Assembly: GCF_022369515.1 (NCBI RefSeq)
Contig: NZ_CP059724.1
Span: 2,480,001-2,544,000, forward strand
Length of the DNA stretch: 64,000 nucleotides
Direction of reading: 5' to 3'
Source of the DNA: Paenibacillus sp. 19GGS1-52
GTDB taxonomy: Bacteria > Bacillota > Bacilli > Paenibacillales > Paenibacillaceae
Positions 1-8,662 of the stretch are shown here, one piece after another (position 1 is the stretch's first letter; each line of letters opens with the position of its first letter). Position numbers and translations under genes: made by a program. The notes beneath the pieces are model-generated. The model was given only the letters and a program-made list of their open reading frames with translations, did no database searches and was not told the origin of the DNA.

Positions 1-641
1 TCATGAATGAGGCGGCCATCTATATGATGCGCGAGAATCTGATAGAAGTAGAGCAACGCCATCTATCAATGGCCATTGACAAGGTGATGATGGGCGAGAA
101 GACAGACCGTGAAACCAATCATGAAGAAAAGAAACGGGTCGCAATACATGAATTGGGACATGCTATCATGGCTGAGATGCTTCGTCCGGGAAGTGTAAGC
201 CAGGTTACTCTTACTCCGCGCGGACAAGCACTTGGATATGTTCGTCATAATCCGCAGGAAGAGCAATATCTGTATACCAAGGATTATTTGGAGGAACAGA
301 TCATGATCGCTCTCGGTGGAGCCGCCGCCGAAGTGATATTTTACGGAGGGCGAAGTACGGGTTCCCGAGGTGACTTTGATCAAGCGCTGAATATTGTGGA
401 GACAATGATGAAATCAGGTTTGACTTCACTGGGGATTGCCAACCTGCAAATGGTCACCACGGAAGAGCTAATGAAAGAGAATAGTAAAATACTGGATGAG
501 CTGATGACGCGTACGCATGAGCTGCTGGAGAAGCAGAGAAATGTGTTCGATTACTCGCTTGACATCTTAATGAAGGAAGAAGTTCTCTCTGGAGACCAAT
601 TTCGTTGTCAATTTAGTGACAGTGTACTTTTACCGGCATAA
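1..641 (+). CDS. FtsH-like M41 zinc metalloprotease, C-terminal part (5' end outside window)
   Basis: This is the C-terminal part of a gene that begins before the window; the reading frame is open from base 3. It carries the zinc-binding HELGH motif of peptidase family M41 (visible residues 49-53, bases 147-161) and a downstream GDFDQA segment that matches the place of the third, acidic zinc ligand in FtsH. The family comprises AAA+ proteases that degrade membrane and regulatory proteins; the ATPase half would lie upstream and is not visible. The motif is HELGH where FtsH usually has HEAGH, and the last 40 or so residues do not resemble the usual acidic FtsH tail, so this is probably a divergent paralogue and not the housekeeping FtsH. 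A terminator hairpin overlaps the stop codon. Confidence 0.8.
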   Translation, partial: MNEAAIYMMRENLIEVEQRHLSMAIDKVMMGEKTDRETNHEEKKRVAIHELGHAIMAEMLRPGSVSQVTLTPRGQALGYVRHNPQEEQYLYTKDYLEEQIMIALGGAAAEVIFYGGRSTGSRGDFDQALNIVETMMKSGLTSLGIANLQMVTTEELMKENSKILDELMTRTHELLEKQRNVFDYSLDILMKEEVLSGDQFRCQFSDSVLLPA

Positions 642-665
642 TTCTTTATGCTGGTTATTTTTTTT
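632..665 (+). terminator. Rho-independent terminator of the FtsH-like gene
   Basis: A 9-bp stem, CCGGCATAA paired with TTATGCTGG, with a 4-base loop is followed by a T-rich run. It overlaps the stop codon of the protease gene. Confidence 0.8.
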
Positions 666-774
666 TACTTTTCAGACATGCTAAGATATCATTATATGTC
701 GGGCTATATAAATCTTTACGACAGACAAGGTACAATACAAAAGTATAGATACCTGAAAGGATGGAGACTTTTTT

Positions 775-1647
775 ATGAATTTTAAGAAAATTGGTGTCAT
801 CGGTGGTGGCACGATGGGACAAGGTATTGCCGAAATGCTAGCAGCCAAGGGTTTGGATGTAATGCTGGTGGAGAAAACAGAGGACAGATTAAACTATTCT
901 TATGAAATGATCGAGGCAAGCCTTGATAAACAAATGGAGAAATGGGCGATCACTGCAGCTGAGAAGAAGCTTATTCTTAGCCGTATCGAAAAAGTGACAC
1001 ATTTCGCTGAGCTTAGCTCTTGCGACATGGTCATTGAAACCATTACTGAAGATTTGGAAGCGAAGCAAAAAGTATTCAATCAACTCGATCAGGTGTGTCC
1101 GAGCCATGTTATTCTTGCCAGCAATACGTCGACGCTCAGCTTGACGGAACTCGCAAGTTCTACAATATATCCGGAGCGCGTAATCGGTATGCATTTCATA
1201 TATCCAGTAGCCAAAGTGGATCTTGTTGAAATTGTACGTGGACTGAAAACCTCAGATGCTACTTTTGAAGATACGAAGGCCTTTGTGGATGAGATTGTTG
1301 AGAAAAAAGGCGTAATGATTTATGAATCCCCGGGATTTGTAACTTCACGTCTTATTTGCTTGTTCATCAATGAAGCTATGCATGTGCTGCAAGAGGGTGT
1401 TGCTACAGCGGAAGATATTGATGATGCTATGCGTATGGGCTACCAATTCCAATATGGACCGCTTGAAATGGCTGACCATTTCGGCCTTGATTCGGTGCTG
1501 GCTGCGTTGGAACGGATGTTCCGCGAGTTTGGCGAACTGAAATATCGTCCTTCGACTATTCTCAAAAAGATGGTGCGTGCAGGACAGCTGGGTATGAAGT
1601 CGGGCGAAGGATTTTTCAAGTACGACAAGGATGGTGACCGTGTATGA
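775..1647 (+). CDS. hbd: 3-hydroxybutyryl-CoA dehydrogenase (3-hydroxyacyl-CoA dehydrogenase family)
   Basis: Predicted cytosolic NAD(P)-dependent enzyme that interconverts 3-hydroxybutyryl-CoA and acetoacetyl-CoA. The N-terminus has the Rossmann nucleotide-binding motif GGGTMG (residues 10-15) followed by an acidic residue at the end of strand 2 (LVEKTE). The catalytic region has SNTSTLS and the GMHFIYPV segment with the conserved histidine, and the C-terminal dimerisation domain has GYQFQYGPLEMAD. The length of 290 aa is typical (about 280-290). The ribosome site GAAAGGATGGAG precedes the ATG. The stop codon overlaps the start of ackA by ATGA, so the two are probably translationally coupled, which suggests a link to acyl-CoA/acetate metabolism. 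The physiological substrate chain length cannot be read from the sequence. Confidence 0.88.
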   Translation: MNFKKIGVIGGGTMGQGIAEMLAAKGLDVMLVEKTEDRLNYSYEMIEASLDKQMEKWAITAAEKKLILSRIEKVTHFAELSSCDMVIETITEDLEAKQKVFNQLDQVCPSHVILASNTSTLSLTELASSTIYPERVIGMHFIYPVAKVDLVEIVRGLKTSDATFEDTKAFVDEIVEKKGVMIYESPGFVTSRLICLFINEAMHVLQEGVATAEDIDDAMRMGYQFQYGPLEMADHFGLDSVLAALERMFREFGELKYRPSTILKKMVRAGQLGMKSGEGFFKYDKDGDRV

Positions 1648-2852
1648 ATATTCTAGTTATTAACTCAGGCAGTTCTTCACTAAAATATCAACTTTATAAT
1701 ATGACCGATGAGTCTGTTCTGGCTAAAGGTTTGGTAGAACGCATCGGGATGGATTCCTCTATTCTGACTCATAAACCAACAGGTAAACAGGAAGTAACTG
1801 AAGTAAGCGAAATTCTGGAGCACAATACAGCGATTCGTAAAGTTCTTGCATGTTTGACAGACAAAGTACATGGAGTTCTGGAATCTACAGATGAGATTAA
1901 TGCTGTAGGCCACCGCGTAGTACACGGCGGAGAATTCTTCAAGGAGTCATCGATTGTTGATGCTGACGCCAAGACCAAGATCCGTCAATTGATTGACCTT
2001 GCACCCTTGCATAACCCCGCAGCTATGATGGGGATTACGGCAACTGAAATTAACATGCCTGGAGTTCCGCAAGTGGTTGTATTTGATACTGCGTTCCATC
2101 AAACGATGCCTGAGAAGGCCTATATGTATGCTATTCCGAGAGTGCTGTACAATAAATACAAGGTACGCCGTTATGGCGCACACGGCACATCCCATGACTT
2201 CGTCAGCAAGGCAGCAGCAGAATATCTGGAGCTTCCACTGAATGATCTGAAGATCATTACCTGTCACATCGGTAACGGTGCCAGCGTGACAGCAGTTCAA
2301 GGTGGAGTATCCGTAGATACCTCTATGGGAATGACACCGCTAGAAGGCTTGATGATGGGTACGCGCAGTGGCGATCTTGACCCGGCAATTGTCCCTTATG
2401 TAATGAATAAGATGGAGCTGTCCGTGGGCGAGGTTAACTCTATGCTTAACAAACACAGTGGTCTCTTGGCCATTTCGGGCTCCAGCAGCGACATGCGTGA
2501 TATTATTGAAGGTGCAGAGAAAGGCGAGCCTAATTCTATGCTTGCTTTTGAAATGTACGAATACCGTCTGCGTAAATATATCGGTTCTTATGCTGCAGCC
2601 ATGAATGGTGTAGATGTGATCGTATTTACAGCCGGTGTTGGCGAGAATGCGGCACTCTTGCGTGAAAAAGTACTGAATAATCTGACTTTCCTTGGAATTG
2701 AACTGGATCCTGCAGCTAATAAAGTTCGCTCCGGCGATCCGCGTCGTATCTCTACGGCTAATTCCAAGGTACAGGTGCTTGTAGTGCCGACAAACGAAGA
2801 GCTTGTCATTGCACGCGATACACACCGTATTGTGCAAGGAATTAACAGCTAA
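1644..2852 (+). CDS. ackA: Acetate kinase
   Basis: Cytosolic acetokinase-family enzyme that transfers phosphate between ATP and acetate, giving acetyl phosphate; with phosphotransacetylase it forms the overflow/acetate pathway. The family signature [12 protein letters not shown] begins at residue 7, the second signature [13 protein letters not shown] and the [10 protein letters not shown] segment are present, and the phosphate-binding region [12 protein letters not shown] follows. The length of 402 aa is normal for the family (about 395-405). It overlaps hbd by four bases and is followed 23 bp later by asnS behind an AGAGGAGAG ribosome site, so hbd-ackA-asnS-dnaD may be one transcription unit. 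Butyrate kinase is a family alternative, but length and motifs fit AckA better. Confidence 0.95.
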   Translation: MNILVINSGSSSLKYQLYNMTDESVLAKGLVERIGMDSSILTHKPTGKQEVTEVSEILEHNTAIRKVLACLTDKVHGVLESTDEINAVGHRVVHGGEFFKESSIVDADAKTKIRQLIDLAPLHNPAAMMGITATEINMPGVPQVVVFDTAFHQTMPEKAYMYAIPRVLYNKYKVRRYGAHGTSHDFVSKAAAEYLELPLNDLKIITCHIGNGASVTAVQGGVSVDTSMGMTPLEGLMMGTRSGDLDPAIVPYVMNKMELSVGEVNSMLNKHSGLLAISGSSSDMRDIIEGAEKGEPNSMLAFEMYEYRLRKYIGSYAAAMNGVDVIVFTAGVGENAALLREKVLNNLTFLGIELDPAANKVRSGDPRRISTANSKVQVLVVPTNEELVIARDTHRIVQGINS

Positions 2853-2875
2853 TTTTAGAGGAGAGATCAGCAGGC

Positions 2876-4171
2876 ATGGCTAACAAGAGTGTTATCAAGA
2901 ACGTGAATGAACATGTCGGAGAAAGTGTTGTTATCGGTTGTTGGGTAAATAACAAACGTTCCAGCGGTAAAATTCAGTTCCTGCAGCTTCGCGATGGTAC
3001 GGGTTATATACAGGGTGTTGTCGTGAAATCGGAAGTATCTGAGGAAGTATGGAATGATGCTAAGAGCCTCACTCAGGAAAGCTCATTATATGTGACCGGA
3101 ATCATTCGCGAAGAACCCCGCAGTACATCGGGTTTTGAAATGTCAGTAACCGGAATAGAGATTTACCATCTAACCGAGAACTATCCCATTACTCCGAAGG
3201 AACATGGCGTTGACTTTTTGATGGACCACCGTCATCTGTGGCTTCGTTCTGTGAAACAGCGGGCAGTGCTGGTTATTCGTGCGGAAATTATTCGGGCGAT
3301 TCAGCAGTACTTTGATACGAATGGATTTACACTTGTAGATCCACCGATTCTAACCCCTACCTCAGCAGAGGGAACAACTAACCTGTTCCACACGAAGTAT
3401 TTTGAAGAAGATGCCTATTTGACGCAAAGTGGACAGCTGTATATGGAAGCTGCGGCAATGGCTCTGGGCCGTGTATATTCTTTCGGACCCACTTTTCGTG
3501 CGGAGAAATCGAAGACACGCCGCCACTTGATTGAGTTCTGGATGATTGAGCCTGAAATGGCCTTTACTGATCACGAAGAAAGTTTACAGGTTCAAGAGGA
3601 GTTCATCAGCTATATTGTGCAATCTGTATTGACGAACTGCCGCGCCGAGCTTGAGGCGGTTGGCCGCGATACTTCCAAGCTGGAGCTGATCAAAGCACCG
3701 TTCCCGCGCATTACCTATGATGATGCGATCAAGTTCCTGAATGAGAAGGGTTTTGAAATCGCCTGGGGTGAGGATTTTGGTGCGCCACATGAAACAGCTA
3801 TCGCTGAAGAGAATGTTACGCCTGTATTTATCACTCACTATCCGGCATCCTTTAAAGCCTTCTACATGAAGCCGCATCCGGATCGTCCGGAAGTGGTATT
3901 GTGTGCGGATATGATCGCTCCTGAAGGTTACGGAGAGATTATTGGTGGCTCGCAGCGTATCGACGATCCAGCGTTGCTGGAAGAACGCTTTAAAGAACAT
4001 AATCTTTCAATGGACTCATACAAGTGGTATATGGATCTGCGTACTTATGGATCTGTGCCTCACTCGGGTTTCGGTCTTGGACTTGAACGTACAGTGGCCT
4101 GGATCTGTGGTCTAGACCACGTGCGCGAGACCATTCCGTTCCCTCGTACGTTGTACCGTCTCTACCCGTAA
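2876..4171 (+). CDS. asnS: Asparaginyl-tRNA synthetase
   Basis: Class IIb aminoacyl-tRNA synthetase that charges tRNA-Asn. The N-terminal OB-fold anticodon-binding domain (about residues 10-110) is followed by the catalytic domain with class II motif 2 ([19 protein letters not shown]) and motif 3 ([16 protein letters not shown]). The 431-aa length matches bacterial AsnRS. The absence of the AspRS insertion domain and the motif 2 sequence separate it from AspRS. No T-box leader precedes it; the 23-bp gap after ackA holds only a ribosome site. It is followed 21 bp later by dnaD, the same asnS-dnaD order as in Bacillus subtilis. Confidence 0.96.
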   Translation: MANKSVIKNVNEHVGESVVIGCWVNNKRSSGKIQFLQLRDGTGYIQGVVVKSEVSEEVWNDAKSLTQESSLYVTGIIREEPRSTSGFEMSVTGIEIYHLTENYPITPKEHGVDFLMDHRHLWLRSVKQRAVLVIRAEIIRAIQQYFDTNGFTLVDPPILTPTSAEGTTNLFHTKYFEEDAYLTQSGQLYMEAAAMALGRVYSFGPTFRAEKSKTRRHLIEFWMIEPEMAFTDHEESLQVQEEFISYIVQSVLTNCRAELEAVGRDTSKLELIKAPFPRITYDDAIKFLNEKGFEIAWGEDFGAPHETAIAEENVTPVFITHYPASFKAFYMKPHPDRPEVVLCADMIAPEGYGEIIGGSQRIDDPALLEERFKEHNLSMDSYKWYMDLRTYGSVPHSGFGLGLERTVAWICGLDHVRETIPFPRTLYRLYP

Positions 4172-4192
4172 GGGAACCAAAGGGGGACGCAC

Positions 4193-4966
4193 ATGGACGG
4201 CAAAGAATGGACTAACTGGGGCGAAGGAGTCTCCTTCGGCTTGGAGAACGGGATGGCCGTCATTCCTTATGCACTACTGAAGCATTACCGGAAGCTGGGT
4301 TTAGGTGGCAGTGAAGCTATGCTGCTGATCCATCTGCTCGCTTTTCGGCAGGTGGAGGGCATTGAGTTCCCTTCTCTGGAGGAGCTGCAGGTCGTAACTG
4401 GCCGCAGTATCACCGTGATTGCAGGAGAATTGCAGAAGCTTATGAAGGAAGGTTTTCTCAGCATCGATGGAGATAATGACGAGCTGAGAGACATTCATTA
4501 TGAACGCTACAATTTTACCGGATTATACGGAAAGTTGGGTGCTTTTCTGGCGCAAGCAGCGAAAGAGAATGCACAGGAGGTTAAGGACAAGGGAGCTGGT
4601 AATTCACCAGGTCTCCGAGCCGCAGCCCACTATTCCGGAGCAGCTGCTCCGGAGGGTGGATACGGCAGGCCTACCTCACCTACACAGAGCAAGGATGATG
4701 AAGAAAGCCGCAGCCTGTTCAGTATTTTCGAGAAGGAGTTCGGACGGCCCCTGTCTCCAATGGAATGTGAGACGATATCCAATTGGGTTGATCAGGACCG
4801 GTACCCAGAGGAGCTAATTCTGTTAGCGCTGAAGGAATCGGTATTTGCGGGGAAGATTCATTTTCGCTATATTGATCGGATCTTGCTGGAATGGGCCCGT
4901 AACCGGGTCAAGAATGCCCAGGATGTGAAGAACCATTCGCAGAAGTTTCGCGGTGGCGGAAGATAG
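4193..4966 (+). CDS. dnaD: DnaD-family replication initiation/helicase-loading protein
   Basis: Primosomal protein of Firmicutes that acts with DnaB/DnaI to load the replicative helicase at oriC and restart sites. The N-terminal winged-helix oligomerisation domain covers about residues 10-125. A low-complexity linker follows, then the DnaD/DnaB2 domain (about 170-245) with the YxxxIxxxW DNA-binding motif seen as YIDRILLEW. The 257-aa length is slightly longer than B. subtilis DnaD (about 232 aa), the extra residues being in the Gly/Ala/Pro-rich linker. A strong GGGGGAC ribosome site lies ahead of the ATG. Unlike B. subtilis, nth does not follow; here it is about 32 kb away. Confidence 0.92.
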   Translation: MDGKEWTNWGEGVSFGLENGMAVIPYALLKHYRKLGLGGSEAMLLIHLLAFRQVEGIEFPSLEELQVVTGRSITVIAGELQKLMKEGFLSIDGDNDELRDIHYERYNFTGLYGKLGAFLAQAAKENAQEVKDKGAGNSPGLRAAAHYSGAAAPEGGYGRPTSPTQSKDDEESRSLFSIFEKEFGRPLSPMECETISNWVDQDRYPEELILLALKESVFAGKIHFRYIDRILLEWARNRVKNAQDVKNHSQKFRGGGR

Positions 4967-4992
4967 ATTGTACTCAGCATGATTGAATTAAA

Positions 4993-5045
4993 TAGAAGAA
5001 CCGTGTTGTCCTAGCAAGTTAGCTAAGGGTGGCACGGTTCTTCTA
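4993..5045 (+). promoter_or_regulatory. T-box antiterminator-like hairpin or intrinsic terminator after dnaD
   Basis: A perfect 13-bp stem (4993-5005 with 5033-5045) encloses AAGGGTGGCACGG, which closely resembles the T-box consensus AGGGTGGNACCGCG. A small inner stem (TAGC with GCTA, 5012-5025) sits where an antiterminator A2 helix would be. Only 114 bases separate the dnaD stop from the next gene, so there is no room for stem I or a specifier loop outside dnaD coding sequence. It may be a relic T-box end, a terminator that resembles one by chance, or a leader element of the acetyltransferase gene. Confidence 0.45.
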
Positions 5046-5080
5046 ATTTATTATACATAAAATTATAAATACTGAAGGTT

Positions 5081-5509
5081 GTGAAAAGTATGGATTTATA
5101 CATCACTAATGAATTGAATAGTACTAACAAAACCTATGTGAGAGATAAAATTATTGAGTTTAACTTCATGCATTTTCCGAGGGAGTTAAGTAGCAGATAT
5201 CAAGAGGTGAACTTGTATTTGAAGAATGAACAGGGTCAACTGGTTGGCGGATTGGTTAGTGAAATTTGTTTCAACTGGTTGGAGATCAGCTATTTGTTCG
5301 TAGAGGAGGCCTATCGTAAATTAGGTTATGGTCTGAAGATGATGAATGAGGCTGAAATCATCGCAAAAGAGAAGAAATGCGACTTCATAAAAGTGGATAC
5401 TTTAAGCTTTCAAGCTCTAGATTTCTATAAAAAGCTGGGTTATGAAGTTTACGGAACGATTAATAATGCGGGTGGGTATACACATTACTATCTGAAGAAG
5501 GATCTCTAA
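5081..5509 (+). CDS. GNAT-family N-acetyltransferase
   Basis: Small cytosolic acetyl-CoA-dependent acyltransferase of unknown substrate, 142 aa. The GNAT fold is indicated by LFVEEAYRKLGYGLKMM (motif A, acetyl-CoA pyrophosphate loop with the R/KxxGxG/A pattern seen as RKLGYG) and the C-terminal ALDFYKKLGYEVYG motif B. The start is either GTG at 5081, very close to GAAGG, or ATG at 5090, which has better spacing from the same site. It stands alone between the T-box-like hairpin and a convergent gene, with no clear functional partner. Confidence 0.75.
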   Translation: MKSMDLYITNELNSTNKTYVRDKIIEFNFMHFPRELSSRYQEVNLYLKNEQGQLVGGLVSEICFNWLEISYLFVEEAYRKLGYGLKMMNEAEIIAKEKKCDFIKVDTLSFQALDFYKKLGYEVYGTINNAGGYTHYYLKKDL

Positions 5510-5534
5510 TCTGATGTTTAGGATCAGGTGGAAC

Positions 5535-5571
5535 ACAGGTGCACGGACTCTTAGGAGCCTCGTGCACCTGT
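5535..5571. terminator. Hairpin between convergent genes, probable bidirectional terminator
   Basis: An 11-bp perfect stem (ACAGGTGCACG with CGTGCACCTGT) has a 15-base loop and lies between the acetyltransferase (+) and the MFS gene (-). The T-tract is weak. Confidence 0.5.
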
Positions 5572-5619
5572 TTACTGTCTAACCATGTTTACGTTTGGGG
5601 TAATGATGATAGCTTTGTA

Positions 5620-7038
5620 TTATAGGGACGGTTCCTTTTGTCTGAAAATGAGCACCAACGGCAGCATGCAGACCAGCAGCAAGGTAACCAACAGGAATAC
5701 GTGGTGTACACCGTAAGTAACAGCTGCAGTAGATTCAGCGACTGCGGAGCCTGTACCGGAATAGCTGATGGTTCTCCACGTATAATAAGCAGTCAATATC
5801 GCAATAGACAGGGAGCCCATACATTGGCGTACCCAGCTGGTCATGGATGTCGCATAACCGATCAGAGAGTCGGACACGCCCGAGAGTCCGGCATTCATCA
5901 GCGGCATGGAAGAGAAGGCGATCCCAATGTTACGAGTAACGGTCCAGAGAATAACCGTACCGCTGCTGGTATCTACGTTAATGTGGGAGAGCATCCAGGT
6001 TGCCAGGATCATAAGTGAGATTCCGGTTCCTGCCAGCTTCATGGGACCCAATTTCGTATAAAGCTTGCCTACCAGCGGGAGAAGCAGCACCGTAATAACA
6101 GATGAAGGTAGCATAATGAGTCCGGTATCGGCTGCCCGAAGACCTTGCGCTGTCTGCAAAAAGTAAGGCACGAAATAAACGACCGCAAATAAGGCGGCAT
6201 TGATCAGGCCAAGCATTAGAACGCTTATGGCATATGGACGATAACGAAAAACACGAAATTCCAGTAGCGGGTTATCTGAACGCAATTGGCGTCTGACAAA
6301 AGGAACCAGCAACAATATTCCTACCGCAAGTAACAGCAGTGTTTTGATATTTAATAGCCCCCAGGCAGAGGCTCTGCTAAAGGCGAACAGTACGGTAAAG
6401 CTGCCTGTGCTGGAGAGCAGCGCGCTGAGTTTATCCAACCTTTTTGAATTGTCCCCAACACTTGCAGGCACATAGCGGAGTACCAACACAATGGACAGGA
6501 TCAGCAGCGGCATATTCAGCAGGAATAGCCAGCGCCAGCTCAGATATTGCAGGCAGATGCCGGAAACGACCGGTCCCAGTGCGGGCCCAAGCCACCCGGC
6601 GGCTTCCCAGAGGCTGACTGCCATTGGCTGCTGCTTGCGGTCTACCGTACGGTAGAGCAGTGTAAGTGTGACCGGTAGCATCAAGCCGGCACAGCCGCCT
6701 TGTATAACCCGCGCCCCAATCAAAGAGAGGGGGCTCCAAGCCAGCGAACAGAGCAGTGAGGCCAGTGAGAATCCAATCAGGGTAGTGGCATAAACTTTTT
6801 TATTGCCATAACGTGAGATGAGAAATCCGGCCATAGGTGAGCCAATTCCGATAGCCATCATGTAGCCGGTGAGTGCCCACTGCACGATGGACATCTCGGA
6901 GTGGAAGGCCTTGATCAGTGTAGGAACGGCCAGATTGACCGTGCTGGTATTCAGATTGGATATGAACACACTGCAGAAGACTGCAGTCATGATCGGCCAT
7001 AAGGGCACAGTAGCAGTGCTTTGTGAAAGTGGCTTCAA
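5620..7038 (-). CDS. MFS drug/solute exporter of the DHA2 (14-TM, EmrB/QacA-like) family
   Basis: Integral membrane proton-driven transporter, 472 aa, with about 14 hydrophobic segments. Motif A of the major facilitator superfamily is visible in the loop after TM2 (GFLISRYGNKKVYA). A GARVIQGGCAGLM segment follows and then a motif-C-like GWLGPALGPVVSG in TM5. The start is TTG at 7038, about ten bases after AAGGAG. An ATG five bases upstream is out of frame and stops after two codons. It is last in the guanidine-riboswitch operon, 29 bp after the metallo-beta-lactamase gene, which suggests export of guanidinium or a related cation or product. That role is inferred; known guanidinium exporters are SMR-family (Gdx), so MFS involvement would be different. 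Confidence 0.82.
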   Translation of the reverse strand: MKPLSQSTATVPLWPIMTAVFCSVFISNLNTSTVNLAVPTLIKAFHSEMSIVQWALTGYMMAIGIGSPMAGFLISRYGNKKVYATTLIGFSLASLLCSLAWSPLSLIGARVIQGGCAGLMLPVTLTLLYRTVDRKQQPMAVSLWEAAGWLGPALGPVVSGICLQYLSWRWLFLLNMPLLILSIVLVLRYVPASVGDNSKRLDKLSALLSSTGSFTVLFAFSRASAWGLLNIKTLLLLAVGILLLVPFVRRQLRSDNPLLEFRVFRYRPYAISVLMLGLINAALFAVVYFVPYFLQTAQGLRAADTGLIMLPSSVITVLLLPLVGKLYTKLGPMKLAGTGISLMILATWMLSHINVDTSSGTVILWTVTRNIGIAFSSMPLMNAGLSGVSDSLIGYATSMTSWVRQCMGSLSIAILTAYYTWRTISYSGTGSAVAESTAAVTYGVHHVFLLVTLLLVCMLPLVLIFRQKEPSL

Positions 7039-7067
7039 CTCATTACAGCTCCTTAAAGGACATGACG

Positions 7068-7862
7068 CTATTCATAATATTGTGGAGCCAGTCTGGCGGT
7101 CTGGATAAAGTTGGGATCATGCAGCGGGAACAAAGTGCTGCTAGGTTCGGCGGCCAAGGACTTCAACCGGAGGATCGAAGCCAGCGCCTGCTCATCATTG
7201 CTAGATGAACCGGGCAGAATTTCTTGTTCAAAGTTTTCCAGAAAATCACCAGCATCAAAAGTAAGTACTAGACGTTCACTGCTCGGCAGGGTGATTACAG
7301 CCGATTGATGTCCCGGCGTGTGGCCAGGTGTGGAAAGGAGTAACACGCCAGGGGCTAGTTCATAATCCCCTTCAATAAGCTGCCAATTGAGATCTGGAAA
7401 GCTATAGTCTTCTATGATATTGCCCAGTAGCGGTGGTGTATGGAGTGCATATTCAACCTCTGCTTGCTGGGCAATGATTGTCGCATGGCGGAACAGCTTA
7501 AGGTAACCTGTATGATCTGCATGCATGTGTGATAACACTACGTGCTTGATATCTTCAGGCTGGATGCCGATTTCCTCAAGTTGGCCAATGAACGAGTGAG
7601 ACGGGCTTACCACGGGCAGCGTTGTCCATCCGCGGTCAGTATAATATTCTTTTGCCAGCACTGGATCATGAATCCTTGCTGCATCGATACCTGTGTCGAA
7701 TAGAATCCACCCGGAGTCCGTGTCGGCTAGGTAAGCGCAGATGGGTTCGGCAATGATGATGCGGTTATCTCCACCGCGAACGGAGATGCCCCGGGGCAGA
7801 ATTTCGAAACCACACAGCAGTACATAGAATCTTTTAACAGAGGTGTTGGTTATCATAGACAT
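7068..7862 (-). CDS. Metallo-beta-lactamase-fold hydrolase, N-acyl-homoserine-lactonase-like
   Basis: Metal-dependent hydrolase of about 264 aa with the dinuclear zinc motif HMHADHTG (HxHxDH), a downstream TPGHTPGHQS histidine and a TFDAGDF aspartate, the ligand order of the AttM/AiiA lactonase subfamily. The reading frame extends upstream to 7907, but that would run into the ABC ATPase gene (stop at 7885). The ATG at 7862 follows TTGGGG and is the likely start. It lies 22 bp after the ATPase gene in the guanidine-riboswitch operon. The family opens lactones and hydrolyses other esters or amides; nothing in the neighbourhood suggests quorum sensing. A role on a guanidine-containing compound is an inference from context only. 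Confidence 0.75.
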   Translation of the reverse strand: MSMITNTSVKRFYVLLCGFEILPRGISVRGGDNRIIIAEPICAYLADTDSGWILFDTGIDAARIHDPVLAKEYYTDRGWTTLPVVSPSHSFIGQLEEIGIQPEDIKHVVLSHMHADHTGYLKLFRHATIIAQQAEVEYALHTPPLLGNIIEDYSFPDLNWQLIEGDYELAPGVLLLSTPGHTPGHQSAVITLPSSERLVLTFDAGDFLENFEQEILPGSSSNDEQALASILRLKSLAAEPSSTLFPLHDPNFIQTARLAPQYYE

Positions 7863-7884
7863 AAAGACCCCAATCCTTTGAAAG

Positions 7885-8661
7885 TTAGGAATGCAGAAGA
7901 TCAACAATTTCTTTCTTGATCTTGATAAACGGTTCGGAGTCCTTCAGTTCCTTATTCTGCCGCATCTCCACCGGGATTTCGATTTCTCTGACGATCCGGC
8001 CGGGCCGGCTCTTCATCACATATAGCCTTTCTGACAGAAAGATGGCTTCCTCGATATCGTGGGTAATAAAAAGAATGGTGGCCTTCTCATGTTTTTGAAT
8101 ATTGAGCAGCAGTTCCTGCATATCGCCCCGGGTCTGGGCATCCAGTGCGGCAAACGGCTCATCCATTAGCAGCATTTCTGGAGAGTTGGCAAGTGCTCTG
8201 GCGATGGCGACCCGCTGCTTCATACCGCCGGACAGCTGTTTGGGATAGGTATCTGCGAAATTCACAAGATTCACCAGTTCCAGATATTTGTCAGAGATCT
8301 CTTTGCGTTTCTTGCGTGGTACATTCCTTAGGGAAAGCCCGAACTCAATATTGTCACGGACGGATAACCAAGGGAACAGCGTGTAGGATTGGAATACGAC
8401 TCCGCGGTCTGCGCCAGGTCCATCTATCTCCCTGCCCGATATTGAGGCAGATCCCGAGGACGAATCCTCCAGACCAGCCAGAATTCGTAGGATGGTAGAT
8501 TTGCCGCAGCCGGAAGGGCCCACAAGGGTGACGAATTCATTCTCGTAAATATGCGCATCGACATGATCGAGTGCGAGAAAGCTCTCTTTTTTAGTTACAT
8601 AGCTTTTGGATAAGGAGTTTACGATGATTTTACGGCTTCTAGTCTTGTCGGATGTACTCAT
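7885..8661 (-). CDS. ABC transporter ATP-binding protein, nitrate/sulfonate/taurine (NitT/TauT) type
   Basis: Cytosolic ATPase subunit of an importer, 258 aa. It has Walker A GPSGCGKST, Q-loop, ABC signature LSGGMKQR, Walker B LLMDEPFAALD and the H-loop histidine in LFITHDIEEA. The sequence fits the SsuB/TauB family. It lies one base after the permease gene and shares the operon with the binding protein at 10168-11214. Because transcription starts behind a guanidine-I riboswitch, the likely substrate is guanidine or a guanidine derivative, an inference from regulation and not from the protein. Confidence 0.9.
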   Translation of the reverse strand: MSTSDKTRSRKIIVNSLSKSYVTKKESFLALDHVDAHIYENEFVTLVGPSGCGKSTILRILAGLEDSSSGSASISGREIDGPGADRGVVFQSYTLFPWLSVRDNIEFGLSLRNVPRKKRKEISDKYLELVNLVNFADTYPKQLSGGMKQRVAIARALANSPEMLLMDEPFAALDAQTRGDMQELLLNIQKHEKATILFITHDIEEAIFLSERLYVMKSRPGRIVREIEIPVEMRQNKELKDSEPFIKIKKEIVDLLHS

Positions 8662-8662
8662 C

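Noticed and set aside
7068..7862. Quorum-quenching lactonase
   Set aside because: The fold fits, but the operon and its guanidine riboswitch give no support for a signalling role.
7068..7907. Upstream start of the metallo-beta-lactamase gene at 7907
   Set aside because: It would overlap the ATPase gene by 23 bases and add a stretch unlike the family N-terminus; the ATG at 7862 is better placed.
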